A stretch of 64,000 nucleotides of DNA, from positions 47,501 through 111,500 of the forward strand of contig JADJXQ010000024.1 in assembly GCA_016710335.1 (NCBI GenBank), written 5' to 3'. A program made the translations under genes and the position numbers. The notes under the pieces were generated by a model, which searched no databases, was not told where the DNA came from, and saw only the letters and a program-made list of their open reading frames with translations. This document shows, one piece after another, positions 1 to 8,095 of this stretch. The stretch comes from Rhodospirillales bacterium. Lineage in GTDB: Bacteria; Pseudomonadota; Alphaproteobacteria; Rhodospirillales; Defluviicoccaceae. Each line of letters opens with the position of its first letter. Position 1 is the stretch's first letter.

Positions 1-490
1 ACCGCCACCAACTCACGGCGCATCAGCCGCCCGGCGCTGTACTCCGGATAGCCGAGACCTTCCTCGATGAGCGCCCGTTCTTCGGCGGGGATTTCGTCGA
101 GGAGCTGTCGCTGCTCCGCGGCGCCCAGTTCCGACAGAACGAGGACGGCATCGTCCGTCTCGAGCGCGGTGAGAGCTGCCGCCGTTTCTTGCGGACCGAG
201 GACTTCCATGACCTCGTCACGGACAGTCTCGTTGAGCTCCGCGAGAACCTGCGGGCGAAAATCGGCGCGCGTCGCTTCCACGAAATCGCGGCGGCGTTCG
301 CCGTCCAGGCTCTGGAGCAGGTCAGCGACGTCCGCGTCGTGGACGTCGGCGATCAGGTCATGAAGCTGAGCGCGATCGTCCCGCTGGAGGGCATCCGCGA
401 CCGCGTCGATGAACGTGGACTCGAGCTCAAAGCCCTCCCCGGCTCCGTCCGGGCGGCATCCTCCTCTGCCTGGCGCTCGACATCGGTCAC
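1..490 (-). CDS. mgtE: magnesium transporter MgtE, N-terminal part (runs off left edge)
   Basis: Partial gene read on the minus strand; the C-terminal part lies beyond the left edge. The visible ~163 residues match the cytoplasmic N domain of MgtE Mg2+ channels: helical repeats of the type ADVADLLQSLDGERR, VLAELNETVRDEVMEVLG and DDAVLVLSELGAAE, then the hallmark EEGLGYPEYSAGRLMRREL that leads into the CBS domains. In this family the N domain and CBS pair sense Mg2+ and gate the membrane pore. The start is taken as GTG at 490 because an in-frame TGA lies seven codons upstream and a GAGGA-like purine stretch precedes it. The family call is secure; the start is moderately secure. Confidence 0.9.
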
Positions 491-621
491 ATCGACGGCC
501 TTTCGTCCTCATGCCGATCGCAGCGTGCTGCCGACGCCGGCGGCAACGTCATGGCTCGCAAATGTGGCCGCCGCGTACCGCTTGATCGCATGAAATGACC
601 GCTCGGCGCTGGATCAACCAA

Positions 622-645
622 CGGTCCGAGGCGGTCAGCGGACCG
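622..645 (-). terminator. possible terminator hairpin after tRNA-Leu
   Basis: Perfect 7-bp inverted repeat CGGTCCG/CGGACCG with a 10-nt loop, about 10 nt beyond the 3' end of tRNA-Leu on the minus strand. The following bases (TTGGTTGATC) are only weakly T-rich, so this is a candidate and not a clear Rho-independent terminator. Confidence 0.35.
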
Positions 646-655
646 GCCCGTCATC

Positions 656-742
656 TGGTGCGGTCGAGAAGACTCGAACTTCCACGGGGTCTCCCCCACA
701 GCGCCCTCAACGCTGCGCGTCTACCAATTCCGCCACGACCGC
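656..742 (-). tRNA. tRNA-Leu (anticodon GAG)
   Basis: The reverse complement folds as a class II tRNA of 87 nt. The acceptor arm GCGGTCG pairs with CGACCGC followed by discriminator A and an encoded CCA. The D-arm region contains GGCGGAATTGGTAGACGC, the anticodon stem CAGCG/CGCTG encloses loop TTGAGGG (anticodon GAG), a long variable arm follows (GTGGGGGAGACCCC region), and the T-loop is GTTCGAGTC. The long variable arm and anticodon both indicate leucine. It lies between mgtE and lipB, transcribed leftward. Confidence 0.96.
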
Positions 743-785
743 AAAAGGCTTGCGGCAGGATCGATGCCTGCCGTCTGATAGAGTG

Positions 786-814
786 CGAATAACAGATCGC
801 GGCACTTCGATCAA
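786..814 (-). promoter_or_regulatory. putative sigma70-type promoter of tRNA-Leu
   Basis: On the minus strand TTGATC (814-809) is followed after exactly 17 bp by TATTCG (791-786), about 44 nt upstream of the tRNA 5' end. The spacing is ideal, but the -10 matches the consensus only partly. The 15-bp tandem repeat just upstream carries further TTGACC copies. Confidence 0.35.
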
Positions 815-819
815 GACTT

Positions 820-869
820 GGCCGGTCAAGGCTGGGCCGGTCAAGGCTGGGCCGGTCAAGGCTGGGCCG
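820..869. repeat. 15-bp tandem repeat, 3.3 copies
   Basis: GGCCGGTCAAGGCTG is repeated three times without mismatch (820-834, 835-849, 850-864), followed by a partial copy GGCCG. It lies between tRNA-Leu and lipB. On the minus strand each unit contains TTGACC, a good -35-like hexamer. Confidence 0.95.
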
Positions 870-889
870 AAAAGAACAGGTGAACGAAC

Positions 890-1711
890 GTGAAATCGAC
901 AACCTTGCCCGCCATCGCAGAGAGCGTCGGACCTCGGCCAGCGGATCGAGTCCCGTGGACCGCCGGATGGGAGCAGCATCGTAGGGACGGCGCCGTGGAC
1001 GCGGCAGAGCGCGTGGAGTGGCTGATCAGTTCCGCCCCCGTGGACTATCGGCTCGCGGTGAACGCGATGGAGGCGCGCGTCGCCGATATCCGCGCCGGCG
1101 CCGAACGAGAGGCGGTGTGGTTGCTGGAGCACGATCCGGTTTACACGGCCGGGACCAGCGCCCGGCCGGAGGAGCTCCTGGATCCGGCCGGCGTCCCCGT
1201 CGTCGCCACCGGACGCGGCGGACGCTACACATTCCACGGCCCCGGCCAGCGCATTGCCTACGTCATGCTGGATCTCCGCCAACGAGGCGCCGACGTGCGT
1301 CTGTTCGTGCGGGGATTGGAGGACTGGATCATCGCGTCATTGGCCGCCTTCGGGGTGCACGGGGATCGGCGCGACGGCCGCGTCGGCATTTGGGTGGTCC
1401 TGAAAGACGGCAGCGAGGCCAAGATTGCGGCGATCGGGGTCCGCATCCGCCGGTGGGTCACTTACCACGGGATCGCCGTCAACGTGTCGCCGGACCTCCG
1501 GCGGTTCGCGGGCATTGTCCCGTGTGGCGTTGTCGGGCACGGGGTGACGTCCCTCCGGGACGTGGGGGTCGACATCGAGCTCCCACAATTGGACCGGGTT
1601 CTGCGTGCCACCTTCCCCTGGCACGGCGCAGCCAACCCTGGCGCGTCATCGTATCAGCCTCGCTTGGGTCCGGAAACGGTCCCGGACGAGGTAACCGAAT
1701 TAGGTACGTAA
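890..1711 (+). CDS. lipB: octanoyltransferase LipB
   Basis: LipB moves octanoate from acyl carrier protein to lipoyl-dependent enzymes, the first step of de novo lipoate synthesis in the cytoplasm. The 273-residue product shows the family signatures in order: HDPVYTAGTSA near residue 81, GGRYTFHGPGQ at 110-120, the catalytic lysine region SEAKIAAIGVRIRRW (Lys178), and the catalytic cysteine in IVPCGVVGHGVTS (Cys212). The start is GTG with AGGTG nine bases upstream. The first ~40 residues are longer than in typical LipB, so a downstream start such as the GTG at residue 36 is possible. No lipA is present in the window. Confidence 0.95.
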   Translation: MKSTTLPAIAESVGPRPADRVPWTAGWEQHRRDGAVDAAERVEWLISSAPVDYRLAVNAMEARVADIRAGAEREAVWLLEHDPVYTAGTSARPEELLDPAGVPVVATGRGGRYTFHGPGQRIAYVMLDLRQRGADVRLFVRGLEDWIIASLAAFGVHGDRRDGRVGIWVVLKDGSEAKIAAIGVRIRRWVTYHGIAVNVSPDLRRFAGIVPCGVVGHGVTSLRDVGVDIELPQLDRVLRATFPWHGAANPGASSYQPRLGPETVPDEVTELGT

Positions 1712-1950
1712 GCTAACCCATTCGAACGATGAACCCTTTTGGGATTGTGCTTGCCCCGAACCGGTGTAGGGTGCGTCGCAAGAACGGCAGAATACGGCTC
1801 CCGCACAGCACGGCATGGGCTCGATCGAGTTGCGGACCAGACAATGGGGTGCTCGATGATTGGCTTTCAGACGTGAGTGGAAACCGGGACGCGTTGGGCG
1901 ACTCTTCGAGGCTGCCGGACACCACGGAGACGGTCGGCCGAGGCGTGCTA

Positions 1951-2856
1951 ATGGGCTCCGGCGGACCTTCTCTTGCTCTGCATGCACTGCATTTGCTGGA
2001 CAGGATCGCAGGTGAGCACGCGCACTGGCTGAAGCACTGGCACTTCCGCATCCTCTTGCGGCGTGCCCCCGATGCGGGCGCCGAGGGGGACGCGGACGTC
2101 TTTCCGATGCAGGCGTGGAGCGAGGCCCGAGAAGATCCGTACCTGCGAAGCCACCCGTCGTTCGTGCTCCTGTACGAAAAGCACCAGAGCATGACGGCCC
2201 ACGCCGAAGCTCTCGCCCGCGCCGTGAACGCCCACGGCGAAGTCCCCGCCGAAGCCTACAGCTGGTTCATGGATATGGTTCTGGACATGACGGTGGCGCT
2301 CCGTCAGATCCAGAACGACATCTGGAGCCTCGTGGCCAATGTCGATCCGTTGACCGGCCTCGGCAACCGCCAGGCCATGTGGGCCCGGCTCCGAATCGAA
2401 GCCGACCGCCACGCCCGCGGCAGCCAGTCGTGCTGCGTCGCTATGGTCGACCTGGACATGTTCAAACCGGTGAACGACAAGTACGGCCACACCGCCGGTG
2501 ATGTGGTGCTGCAGACCGTCGCCTCGTTGCTGGTGTCCGGCACCCGGCCTTACGATGCGGTGTTCCGCTTCGGCGGCGACGAGTTCCTGTTGTGCCTGCC
2601 GAACGCCCGGCCGATGGACGCGTGGACCATTCTGGAGCGGCTGCGGCTGACCGTTGCGGAGACGCCCATCACCATCGAGCGGCACGGCGAGGTCAAGACA
2701 ACGCGGCATGGCGAGGTCAGAACAACCGTGTCGGTCGGGATCGCGCCCCTGATTGGCGGCCACGGCATCGAGAACGCCGTCGAGCGGGCCGATCAGGCCC
2801 TCTACGCCGCGAAGCGTGGCGGTCGCGATCGCGTTTCCGTCTGGAACAGAAGCTGA
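1951..2856 (+). CDS. diguanylate cyclase with N-terminal CZB-like sensor (DgcZ-like)
   Basis: Predicted to make cyclic di-GMP from two GTP. The C-terminal GGDEF domain starts at DPLTGLGNR (132-140), with MVDLDMFKPVNDKYGHTAGD (165-184) and an intact FGGDEF (207-212). The N-terminal ~120 residues are helical with spaced histidines (HAHW at 23-26, H30, EKHQSMTAH at 76-84) as in the zinc-binding CZB domain of E. coli DgcZ. The CxxGxW part of CZB is not conserved, so zinc sensing is only suggested. The ATG at 1951 has a GAGG site 7 nt upstream and gives 301 aa, close to DgcZ; the frame stays open to 1729 but that part looks non-coding. An 8-residue tandem duplication (RHGEVKTT/RHGEVRTT, 244-259) sits inside the GGDEF fold. 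No RxxD I-site is seen. Confidence 0.88.
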   Translation: MGSGGPSLALHALHLLDRIAGEHAHWLKHWHFRILLRRAPDAGAEGDADVFPMQAWSEAREDPYLRSHPSFVLLYEKHQSMTAHAEALARAVNAHGEVPAEAYSWFMDMVLDMTVALRQIQNDIWSLVANVDPLTGLGNRQAMWARLRIEADRHARGSQSCCVAMVDLDMFKPVNDKYGHTAGDVVLQTVASLLVSGTRPYDAVFRFGGDEFLLCLPNARPMDAWTILERLRLTVAETPITIERHGEVKTTRHGEVRTTVSVGIAPLIGGHGIENAVERADQALYAAKRGGRDRVSVWNRS

Positions 2857-2886
2857 TCCGCCGCGCCTCTGGCCGCCGCTTCCGGA

Positions 2887-2913
2887 GCGCGGCGCACGGC
2901 GTGCGCGCCGCGC
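2887..2913. terminator. stem-loop between convergent genes
   Basis: Perfect 9-bp inverted repeat GCGCGGCGC/GCGCCGCGC with a 9-nt loop, placed in the 72-bp gap between the convergent cyclase gene and the PhoX-family gene. There is no T-tract on either strand, so it could act as a bidirectional pause or terminator, or be only a GC-rich hairpin. Confidence 0.4.
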
Positions 2914-2928
2914 GAGATCAACCCGCCC

Positions 2929-4917
2929 TCATTCGCCGACCATGCCGCCGTCGTTTTTGGTGATGACGACAACGGACGGGCGGGGGGGCATGTCGTCCTT
3001 GAAGTCGGGCCAGCGGGTCGCCGGGTCCTCGAATGTGGACTTGCGCTCGAACCCCGGATAATCCTCGGTGCCGTCGGTCGCCGGATGCTGGACCGCGACG
3101 AACAGGGTGCGGCCGTCCGCCGTGAATTGCGGGCCGCACATCTCGGCGCCGATTGGCACCCGGAAGAACATTTTCCCGGTGCCGCGGAGTTCCCCCTCGG
3201 TCTCCAGTCCCCAGACGCCGTCGGCGGTGCCGGTCTTCGCCCAGCTGGAGCCCTGGTCGGTCGCCACCCACAAGCGACCCTGCGGATCCACCGCGCAATT
3301 GTCCGGCGAGGCGAACCAGCCGTTTTCGCTGGTCGCCGCATTCCAGCGCGCACCGACCTCGGGTTTGGCCGGATCGCCGCACAGCACCAGGATCTCCCAC
3401 GTTCCCCCCGTGGCGGCGTGATTGCCGCCGGCCGGCGCGATCTCGATGATGTGGCCGAAGCGGTTCTCGGCGCGCGGATTGGCGGCGTCCGTCTGCTCCG
3501 GCTCGCGCTTGGAGTTGTTGGTCAGCAACACGAACACCTTGCCGGAGGCGGGATCGGCTTCGACGTCTTCGGGCCGATCCATCGGCGTGGCGCCGAGGAC
3601 GTCCGCCGCGCGCCGGGTTTCGATCAACACGTCGGCCTGGCTCGCGAAGCCGTTCTCGGCGGTCAGCCCGTTCTCGCCGTGCACCAGCGGCAGCCACTCG
3701 ATGCGGCCGTCGTCGAGGAAGCGAGCGACGGAGAGGGTGCCACGGTCGAGCAGGTCCATGTTGGCGGCACGGTCGGCCGCGTCGAAAATGCCGTCGCTCA
3801 CGAACCTGTAGAGGTATTCGAAGCGCTGGTCGTCGCCCGAATAGATGACGACGCGACCGTCGGTGTTGACGATCGTCTCGGCGCCCTCGTGCTTGAAGCG
3901 GCCAAGCGCGGTGCGCTTCCTCGGCGTCGACGCAGGGTCGAGGGGGTCGATCTCGACGATCCAGCCGAAGCGGTTGGCCTCGTTCGGCTCCTTGTTGATG
4001 TCGAAACGGTCGTGAAACCGTCCCCAGGCATAGCCGGGCTTCCCGAGGCCATAGCGCTTATAGTTGGCGTGCTCCGGATGGTCCTCTGCAAGCGTTCCCC
4101 AGAAGTACGTGTGGAAGTTCTCCTCACAACTCAGATACGTACCCCACGGCGTCATTCCGCCGGCGCAGTTGTTGATCGTGCCGATGACTCTGAGTCCGGA
4201 CGGATCCGCGAGAGTCCGGACTCGGGCGTCGCCCGCCGCCGGGCCGCTCAGCTCGAATTCCGTCGCGAGCGCGGTGATGCGGCGATTGAGATCGCCGTCC
4301 CCGACCACGCGCCAGCCCGTTTCGTCCCGCTGCACCTCGAGCACCGAAGTGCCGTGAGCAGCCATCTCGACGTCGACGCGCTCGCGCGTCGCACTATCGA
4401 GATCGCCGCGGCCATAGAAGTCGCCGGAGGGGAACATCACCTCTTCGCTGGTGTATTCGTGATTGACACAGAGGACGCCGCGCGCCGTGTTGGCGGAGCC
4501 GAAGGGGAGGCCTAGATAGCCGATGTAGTCGTTGTTGTAGCCGAACTGCTGCGATTGGGCGGCGGCGCTCTGGTTCATCGGATCGAACGGCGGCGCGCCG
4601 GAGACGACGGGGTCGCCCCAGCGGATCAGGATCCGGGCGTCGTGCCCTGGAGCCACGTGGTGGGTCTCGTCCACACCGTGCGCGATCTCTCGGAACTTGA
4701 AGCGGGAGGCTGCCGCCCCGGCGGCGGGCGCCACCCAGGACAACAGACCGCCCGCCGCACCGATGGCCGTGACCGCCAGCGATCCCATGAGCATCTCACG
4801 CCGCCCGAGACGGAGCGCAATCACGTCGCCGAGCGTCGGAACCGCCGGCGTCTGCGCCGGAAGCCCTTCGTCCGCCGCGTCGGCGTCACGACCCGATGAT
4901 CTCGTCCTGTCGTTCAT
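2929..4917 (-). CDS. PhoX-family (DUF839) phosphatase, Tat-exported
   Basis: A 662-residue member of the PhoX/DUF839 family of secreted beta-propeller phosphatases that release phosphate from organic esters outside the cytoplasm. A twin-arginine signal is visible: GRREMLMGSLAVTAIG (38-53) followed by a hydrophobic stretch and AGAAA. Family motifs include VCVNHEYTSEEVMFP, NNCAGGMTPWGTYLSCEENF, GRFKHEGAET, YSGDDQRFEYLYRF, MDRPEDVEADP and TDQGSSW. ATG at 4917 is preceded by GGAGGG; the frame is open further upstream but without a signal peptide at its start. It is single and minus-stranded, with a long upstream region carrying an inverted repeat. The family is firm; phosphatase activity on a given substrate is inferred. 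Confidence 0.9.
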   Translation of the reverse strand: MNDRTRSSGRDADAADEGLPAQTPAVPTLGDVIALRLGRREMLMGSLAVTAIGAAGGLLSWVAPAAGAAASRFKFREIAHGVDETHHVAPGHDARILIRWGDPVVSGAPPFDPMNQSAAAQSQQFGYNNDYIGYLGLPFGSANTARGVLCVNHEYTSEEVMFPSGDFYGRGDLDSATRERVDVEMAAHGTSVLEVQRDETGWRVVGDGDLNRRITALATEFELSGPAAGDARVRTLADPSGLRVIGTINNCAGGMTPWGTYLSCEENFHTYFWGTLAEDHPEHANYKRYGLGKPGYAWGRFHDRFDINKEPNEANRFGWIVEIDPLDPASTPRKRTALGRFKHEGAETIVNTDGRVVIYSGDDQRFEYLYRFVSDGIFDAADRAANMDLLDRGTLSVARFLDDGRIEWLPLVHGENGLTAENGFASQADVLIETRRAADVLGATPMDRPEDVEADPASGKVFVLLTNNSKREPEQTDAANPRAENRFGHIIEIAPAGGNHAATGGTWEILVLCGDPAKPEVGARWNAATSENGWFASPDNCAVDPQGRLWVATDQGSSWAKTGTADGVWGLETEGELRGTGKMFFRVPIGAEMCGPQFTADGRTLFVAVQHPATDGTEDYPGFERKSTFEDPATRWPDFKDDMPPRPSVVVITKNDGGMVGE

Positions 4918-5237
4918 CCCTCCTGCCCTCCATCCGGTGCCCACTCTGACCACTCCGCAAGCTGCCGCCGCGCCCGAGCACGTCCCGCCGGGCGTGAGCA
5001 ACACCTTAATGCAGGCTGTTGCCGTCGATGCCTGCATTAAAGCGTCAAACCTCGAAACTTTCGCGACACTTCCGTGACGTTTTGCCTCCGCGTCCGCAAC
5101 GGGCGGCGGACGGCGGCGTCGCACGGTCGGCAAATTGACGCTCGTTCCGGTAGCGACTACTTTACCGTAACGGCTTCGCTTGCCGCCGCTGCGACCGCTC
5201 AGCAACCGAGGAAACGAACCAGGGAGGGCCGACGACC
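4918..5237. other. divergent intergenic region phoX-like / acyl-CoA dehydrogenase
   Basis: A 320-bp region between two divergent genes. It holds the 11-bp inverted repeat at 5006-5040 and, on the minus strand, three TCAC/TCGC-type heptamers with an 11-bp period (ACGTCAC at 5080-5074, GTGTCGC at 5069-5063, GTTTCGA at 5058-5052) that resemble a weak Pho box. No gene is seen. Confidence 0.6.
5006..5040. repeat. perfect 11-bp inverted repeat upstream of phoX-like gene
   Basis: TTAATGCAGGC (5006-5016) and GCCTGCATTAA (5030-5040) are exact inverted copies separated by 13 nt. The element lies about 90 bp upstream of the PhoX-family start. It could be a dimeric-regulator operator or a hairpin in the 5' leader. 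Confidence 0.85.
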
Positions 5238-7031
5238 ATGACATATGCCGCACCCGTGCGCGACATGCGGTTCGTCATCAACGAACTCGCCGATCTCAAG
5301 ACGGTTGCCGCGTTGCCCGGCTGCGAAGAGGTCACGCCCGATCTGGTCGACGCCATTCTGGAGGAAGCTGGCAAGTTCGGCGCCGAGGTACTGGCGCCCA
5401 TCAACGCCATCGGCGACACCCAGGGCTGCCATTGGGACAACGGCGTCGTGCGCACCCCCGACGGCTTCCGCGACGCCTATCGCCAGTTCGTCGACGGCGG
5501 CTGGAACAGCGTGCCTTTCGACCCTGAGTACGGCGGCCAGGGCCTGCCGTGGCTGGTGGCGACGGCGGTGACCGAGGTGTGGCATTCCGCCAACATGGCG
5601 TTCGGCCTGTGCCCGATGCTGAGCCAGGGCGCGTCCGAACTTCTTCACGCTTACGGCACCGAGGACCTGAAGGCGACCTATCTGCCTAAGATGGTTTCCG
5701 GCGAGTGGACCGGGACGATGAATTTGACCGAGGCCGGGGCGGGGTCAGATCTGGCGCAGGTGCGCACCCGTGCGTTCCGGGACGGCGACGGCTATCGGCT
5801 GGTGGGCCAGAAGATCTTCATCACCCACGGCGAGCACGACATGGCGGAAAACATCATCCACATGGTGCTGGCCCGCTCGCCGGACGGACCGCCGGGGACC
5901 CGCGGCCTGTCGCTGTTCCTGGTGCCGAAGCTCATTCCGAACCCGGACGGCGGCGTCGGCAAGCGCAACGATCTTCGCTGCGTGTCCATCGAGCACAAGC
6001 TCGGCATCAACGGCAGCCCGACGGCGGTAATGTCGTTCGGCGACGACGGCGGCGCCGTAGGCTACCTGATCGGCAAGGAGAACGCCGGCCTCGCCCACAT
6101 GTTTCTGATGATGAACAACGCCCGTCTGTCGGTCGGGCTCGAGGGGGTGGGCATCGCCGAGCGCGCCTACCAGCTCGCCCGCGCATACGCCCTGGAGCGC
6201 GTCCAGGGCCGCATGCTCGGCGGCGCCGATCCGTCGCCGGTGACAATCGCCCACCATCCGGACGTTCAGCGTATGCTGATGTCCATGAAGTCACAGACCG
6301 AGGCAGCGCGCGCCCTGGCGTATTACACCAGCGCCTGTCTCGACGTCTCCAATCGCCACCCGGACGAATCAGTGCGGCGCCGCAACGACGCGCTGGTCGG
6401 GCTGCTGACGCCGGTGGTCAAGGCATGGTCGACGGAGATCGGCATTGAGGTGGCCAACACCGGCATACAAGTCCTCGGCGGGATGGGCTACATCGAGGAG
6501 AGCGGCGCGCCGCAGCACCTGCGCGACGCCCGCATCGCCGCCATCTACGAAGGCACCAACGGCATCCAGGCCAACGATCTGGTGGGCCGCAAGGTCGTTC
6601 GGGAAAATGGCGAAACGGTTCGCGCGCTGATCGCGACGATCAGCGGGTTCGACCGCCAGGCCGCGGCGGCCGCCGGGGACGACACGCGGGTCATCGGCGA
6701 TGTCTTGGCGACCGCAACGGCCGACCTGTCCGCGGCCACCGACTGGCTGCTGAACGCCTACCCCGCCGACCCGAAACGCGCTGCTGCCGGCGCGGTGCCC
6801 TATCTGCTGCTGCTCGGCACCGTCGCCGGCGGCTGGCTGATGGCGAAAGGCGCAATGGTCGCGGCGCGCGGGCTGGCCTCGGGCCAAGGAGATCCCCATT
6901 TCTACCGGGCCAAACTGCTCTCGGCGCGCTTCTTCGCGGACTCCTACCTGACACGTTCGGGAGGTCTGCGGGCGGGGGTCGAGCGGAGCGGAGGGGCGTT
7001 GACCGGCCTCGATCCTGCCCGGCACTTGTAG
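5238..7031 (+). CDS. acyl-CoA dehydrogenase, DmdC-like (597 aa, extra C-terminal domain)
   Basis: FAD-dependent dehydrogenase that introduces a trans-2 double bond into an acyl-CoA. At 597 residues it belongs to the long subfamily with an extra C-terminal domain that includes 3-methylmercaptopropionyl-CoA dehydrogenase (DmdC). Seen: a short leader (MTYAAPVRDMRFVINEL) typical of this subfamily, MNLTEAGAGSDL around residue 160, QKIFITHGEHD, the NNARLSVGLEGVGIAERAYQ helix, GGMGYIEE, and the catalytic glutamate in AIYEGTNGIQANDLVGRK (Glu438). ATG at 5238 is preceded by AGGGAGGG. The true substrate cannot be told from sequence. Its last 88 bp overlap a convergent membrane-protein gene. Confidence 0.93.
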   Translation: MTYAAPVRDMRFVINELADLKTVAALPGCEEVTPDLVDAILEEAGKFGAEVLAPINAIGDTQGCHWDNGVVRTPDGFRDAYRQFVDGGWNSVPFDPEYGGQGLPWLVATAVTEVWHSANMAFGLCPMLSQGASELLHAYGTEDLKATYLPKMVSGEWTGTMNLTEAGAGSDLAQVRTRAFRDGDGYRLVGQKIFITHGEHDMAENIIHMVLARSPDGPPGTRGLSLFLVPKLIPNPDGGVGKRNDLRCVSIEHKLGINGSPTAVMSFGDDGGAVGYLIGKENAGLAHMFLMMNNARLSVGLEGVGIAERAYQLARAYALERVQGRMLGGADPSPVTIAHHPDVQRMLMSMKSQTEAARALAYYTSACLDVSNRHPDESVRRRNDALVGLLTPVVKAWSTEIGIEVANTGIQVLGGMGYIEESGAPQHLRDARIAAIYEGTNGIQANDLVGRKVVRENGETVRALIATISGFDRQAAAAAGDDTRVIGDVLATATADLSAATDWLLNAYPADPKRAAAGAVPYLLLLGTVAGGWLMAKGAMVAARGLASGQGDPHFYRAKLLSARFFADSYLTRSGGLRAGVERSGGALTGLDPARHL

Positions 7032-7759
7032 GAATTCACGCGTTGCTGTTGCTCGCGGACGCTCTGCCGCGTGCTCCAGGCGCTCCGCAAGTACAGGGTC
7101 ACGTAAAGGATTAGAAAAAGCTCGTGCCCTTCCTTCAACGGCACGACGTAGGGGCGGATGAGATCATCGTCCAGATCGAGACCGATGACCAGGCGCCCGG
7201 TCAACCATAGGCCGAAGGCGATAACCGCGCTCGCCCACAGCGTTTCAGGCGGCCAGATCCGCCGCAGACCGTCGCCGAGGAGGTGGGCAGCGTGGCGGCG
7301 GCGGGACGCGTACAAGGGCCACAGCACACCGGTGACCAGCACGGCCCCTGCCATCAGCAACTTGGGCACTTGCTCGCTCCAACCGCTCAGGTTGTGCAGG
7401 TTCGTCTCTCCCTGAATGTTGATCTGCGCGAACCCGCGCGGCGTCATCCAGCCGAACCACTGCTGCCCCCAACTGATCTCCTCGCCCGCCAGGATAACGA
7501 GGCCGATGACGAACCCCAGGTACCACAGGCTCGTCAGGCGGTCCGAAACCGACCTCCAGTACCGGAACAGCAGCCACGCATAAACGGCGCCGGCGAGGCT
7601 GAGGGCGACCGTCCCGTTCTCGATGATGCCGCGCTCGCTGACGATCAGCAGGTGGTACCACTCCGGTATTGGAAGCAGGGCCACCGCCATGGCCGCAAGC
7701 GCGAGCAGCAGCGCCAGCGGGAGCCAGCGCTCGGTCGCACCGGCCCGAACGAAGACCAT
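6944..7759 (-). CDS. conserved integral membrane protein of unknown function
   Basis: About 271 residues with several hydrophobic helices (WLPLALLLALAAMAVALL, GTVALSLAGAVYAWLLF, LGFVIGLVILAGEE, VPKLLMAGAVLVTGVLW, LWASAVIAFGLWLTGRLV, HELFLILYVTLYLR). A conserved cytoplasmic or periplasmic segment reads GEEISWGQQWFGWMTP followed by QGETNLHNLSGW, a pattern I recognise from uncharacterised membrane proteins in diverse bacteria; no function is assigned. The start is uncertain: ATG at 7759 is used, but in-frame TTG codons up to 7801 are possible. The 3' end overlaps the acyl-CoA dehydrogenase 3' end by 88 bp in opposite orientation, so the basic proline/arginine-rich tail is antisense-coded and may be dispensable. 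Confidence 0.75.
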   Translation of the reverse strand: MVFVRAGATERWLPLALLLALAAMAVALLPIPEWYHLLIVSERGIIENGTVALSLAGAVYAWLLFRYWRSVSDRLTSLWYLGFVIGLVILAGEEISWGQQWFGWMTPRGFAQINIQGETNLHNLSGWSEQVPKLLMAGAVLVTGVLWPLYASRRRHAAHLLGDGLRRIWPPETLWASAVIAFGLWLTGRLVIGLDLDDDLIRPYVVPLKEGHELFLILYVTLYLRSAWSTRQSVREQQQRVNSYKCRAGSRPVNAPPLRSTPARRPPERVR

Positions 7760-8095
7760 CCTGACGTGCGTCGTGCTTTCCAACTGAACCTTGCCCTGCA
7801 ACTCGATTCGGCGGCGCCGCAGCCAACCAAAGTTCTGTCATGAAACCGTCACGTTTATCAATGTCGTTCTAGTCGCGCAGGTTCCGGACGTCGGCGGATG
7901 AGGGGAGCGGCGGCGAGCAAGCGGAAGCGTGGCGGCCCACTGGTATGCGGCCCCGCGATGCGCGCACGCGAGCCCCGCCATGGGGTTTTGTTCTTGATGT
8001 TTTTCGCTTTTTTCCCCAGTGTCATACGGCTGCGCCGATGTCGTGACCGGCGCGCCGTGCTCCGTCGCTGACCGGGATTCCTTGATCCGCCGACC
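7760..8095. other. intergenic region upstream of lptF
   Basis: About 335 bp between divergent genes. The + strand has a weak CCCC-GCCAT-GGGG hairpin followed by a T-rich run (7971-8018), unusual for this GC-rich window. It probably carries the promoters of the lpt operon and of the membrane-protein gene, but no clear -35/-10 pair or gene is visible. Confidence 0.4.

Noticed and set aside
1729..1950. N-terminal extension of the diguanylate cyclase to the ATG at 1729
   Set aside because: No ribosome-binding site, no homology-like pattern, and the shorter start at 1951 has a GAGG site and a normal DgcZ-like length.
3085..4515. A 476-residue + strand frame opposite the PhoX-family gene
   Set aside because: Composition is arginine/valine/alanine rich without family motifs; the opposite strand encodes the recognised protein.
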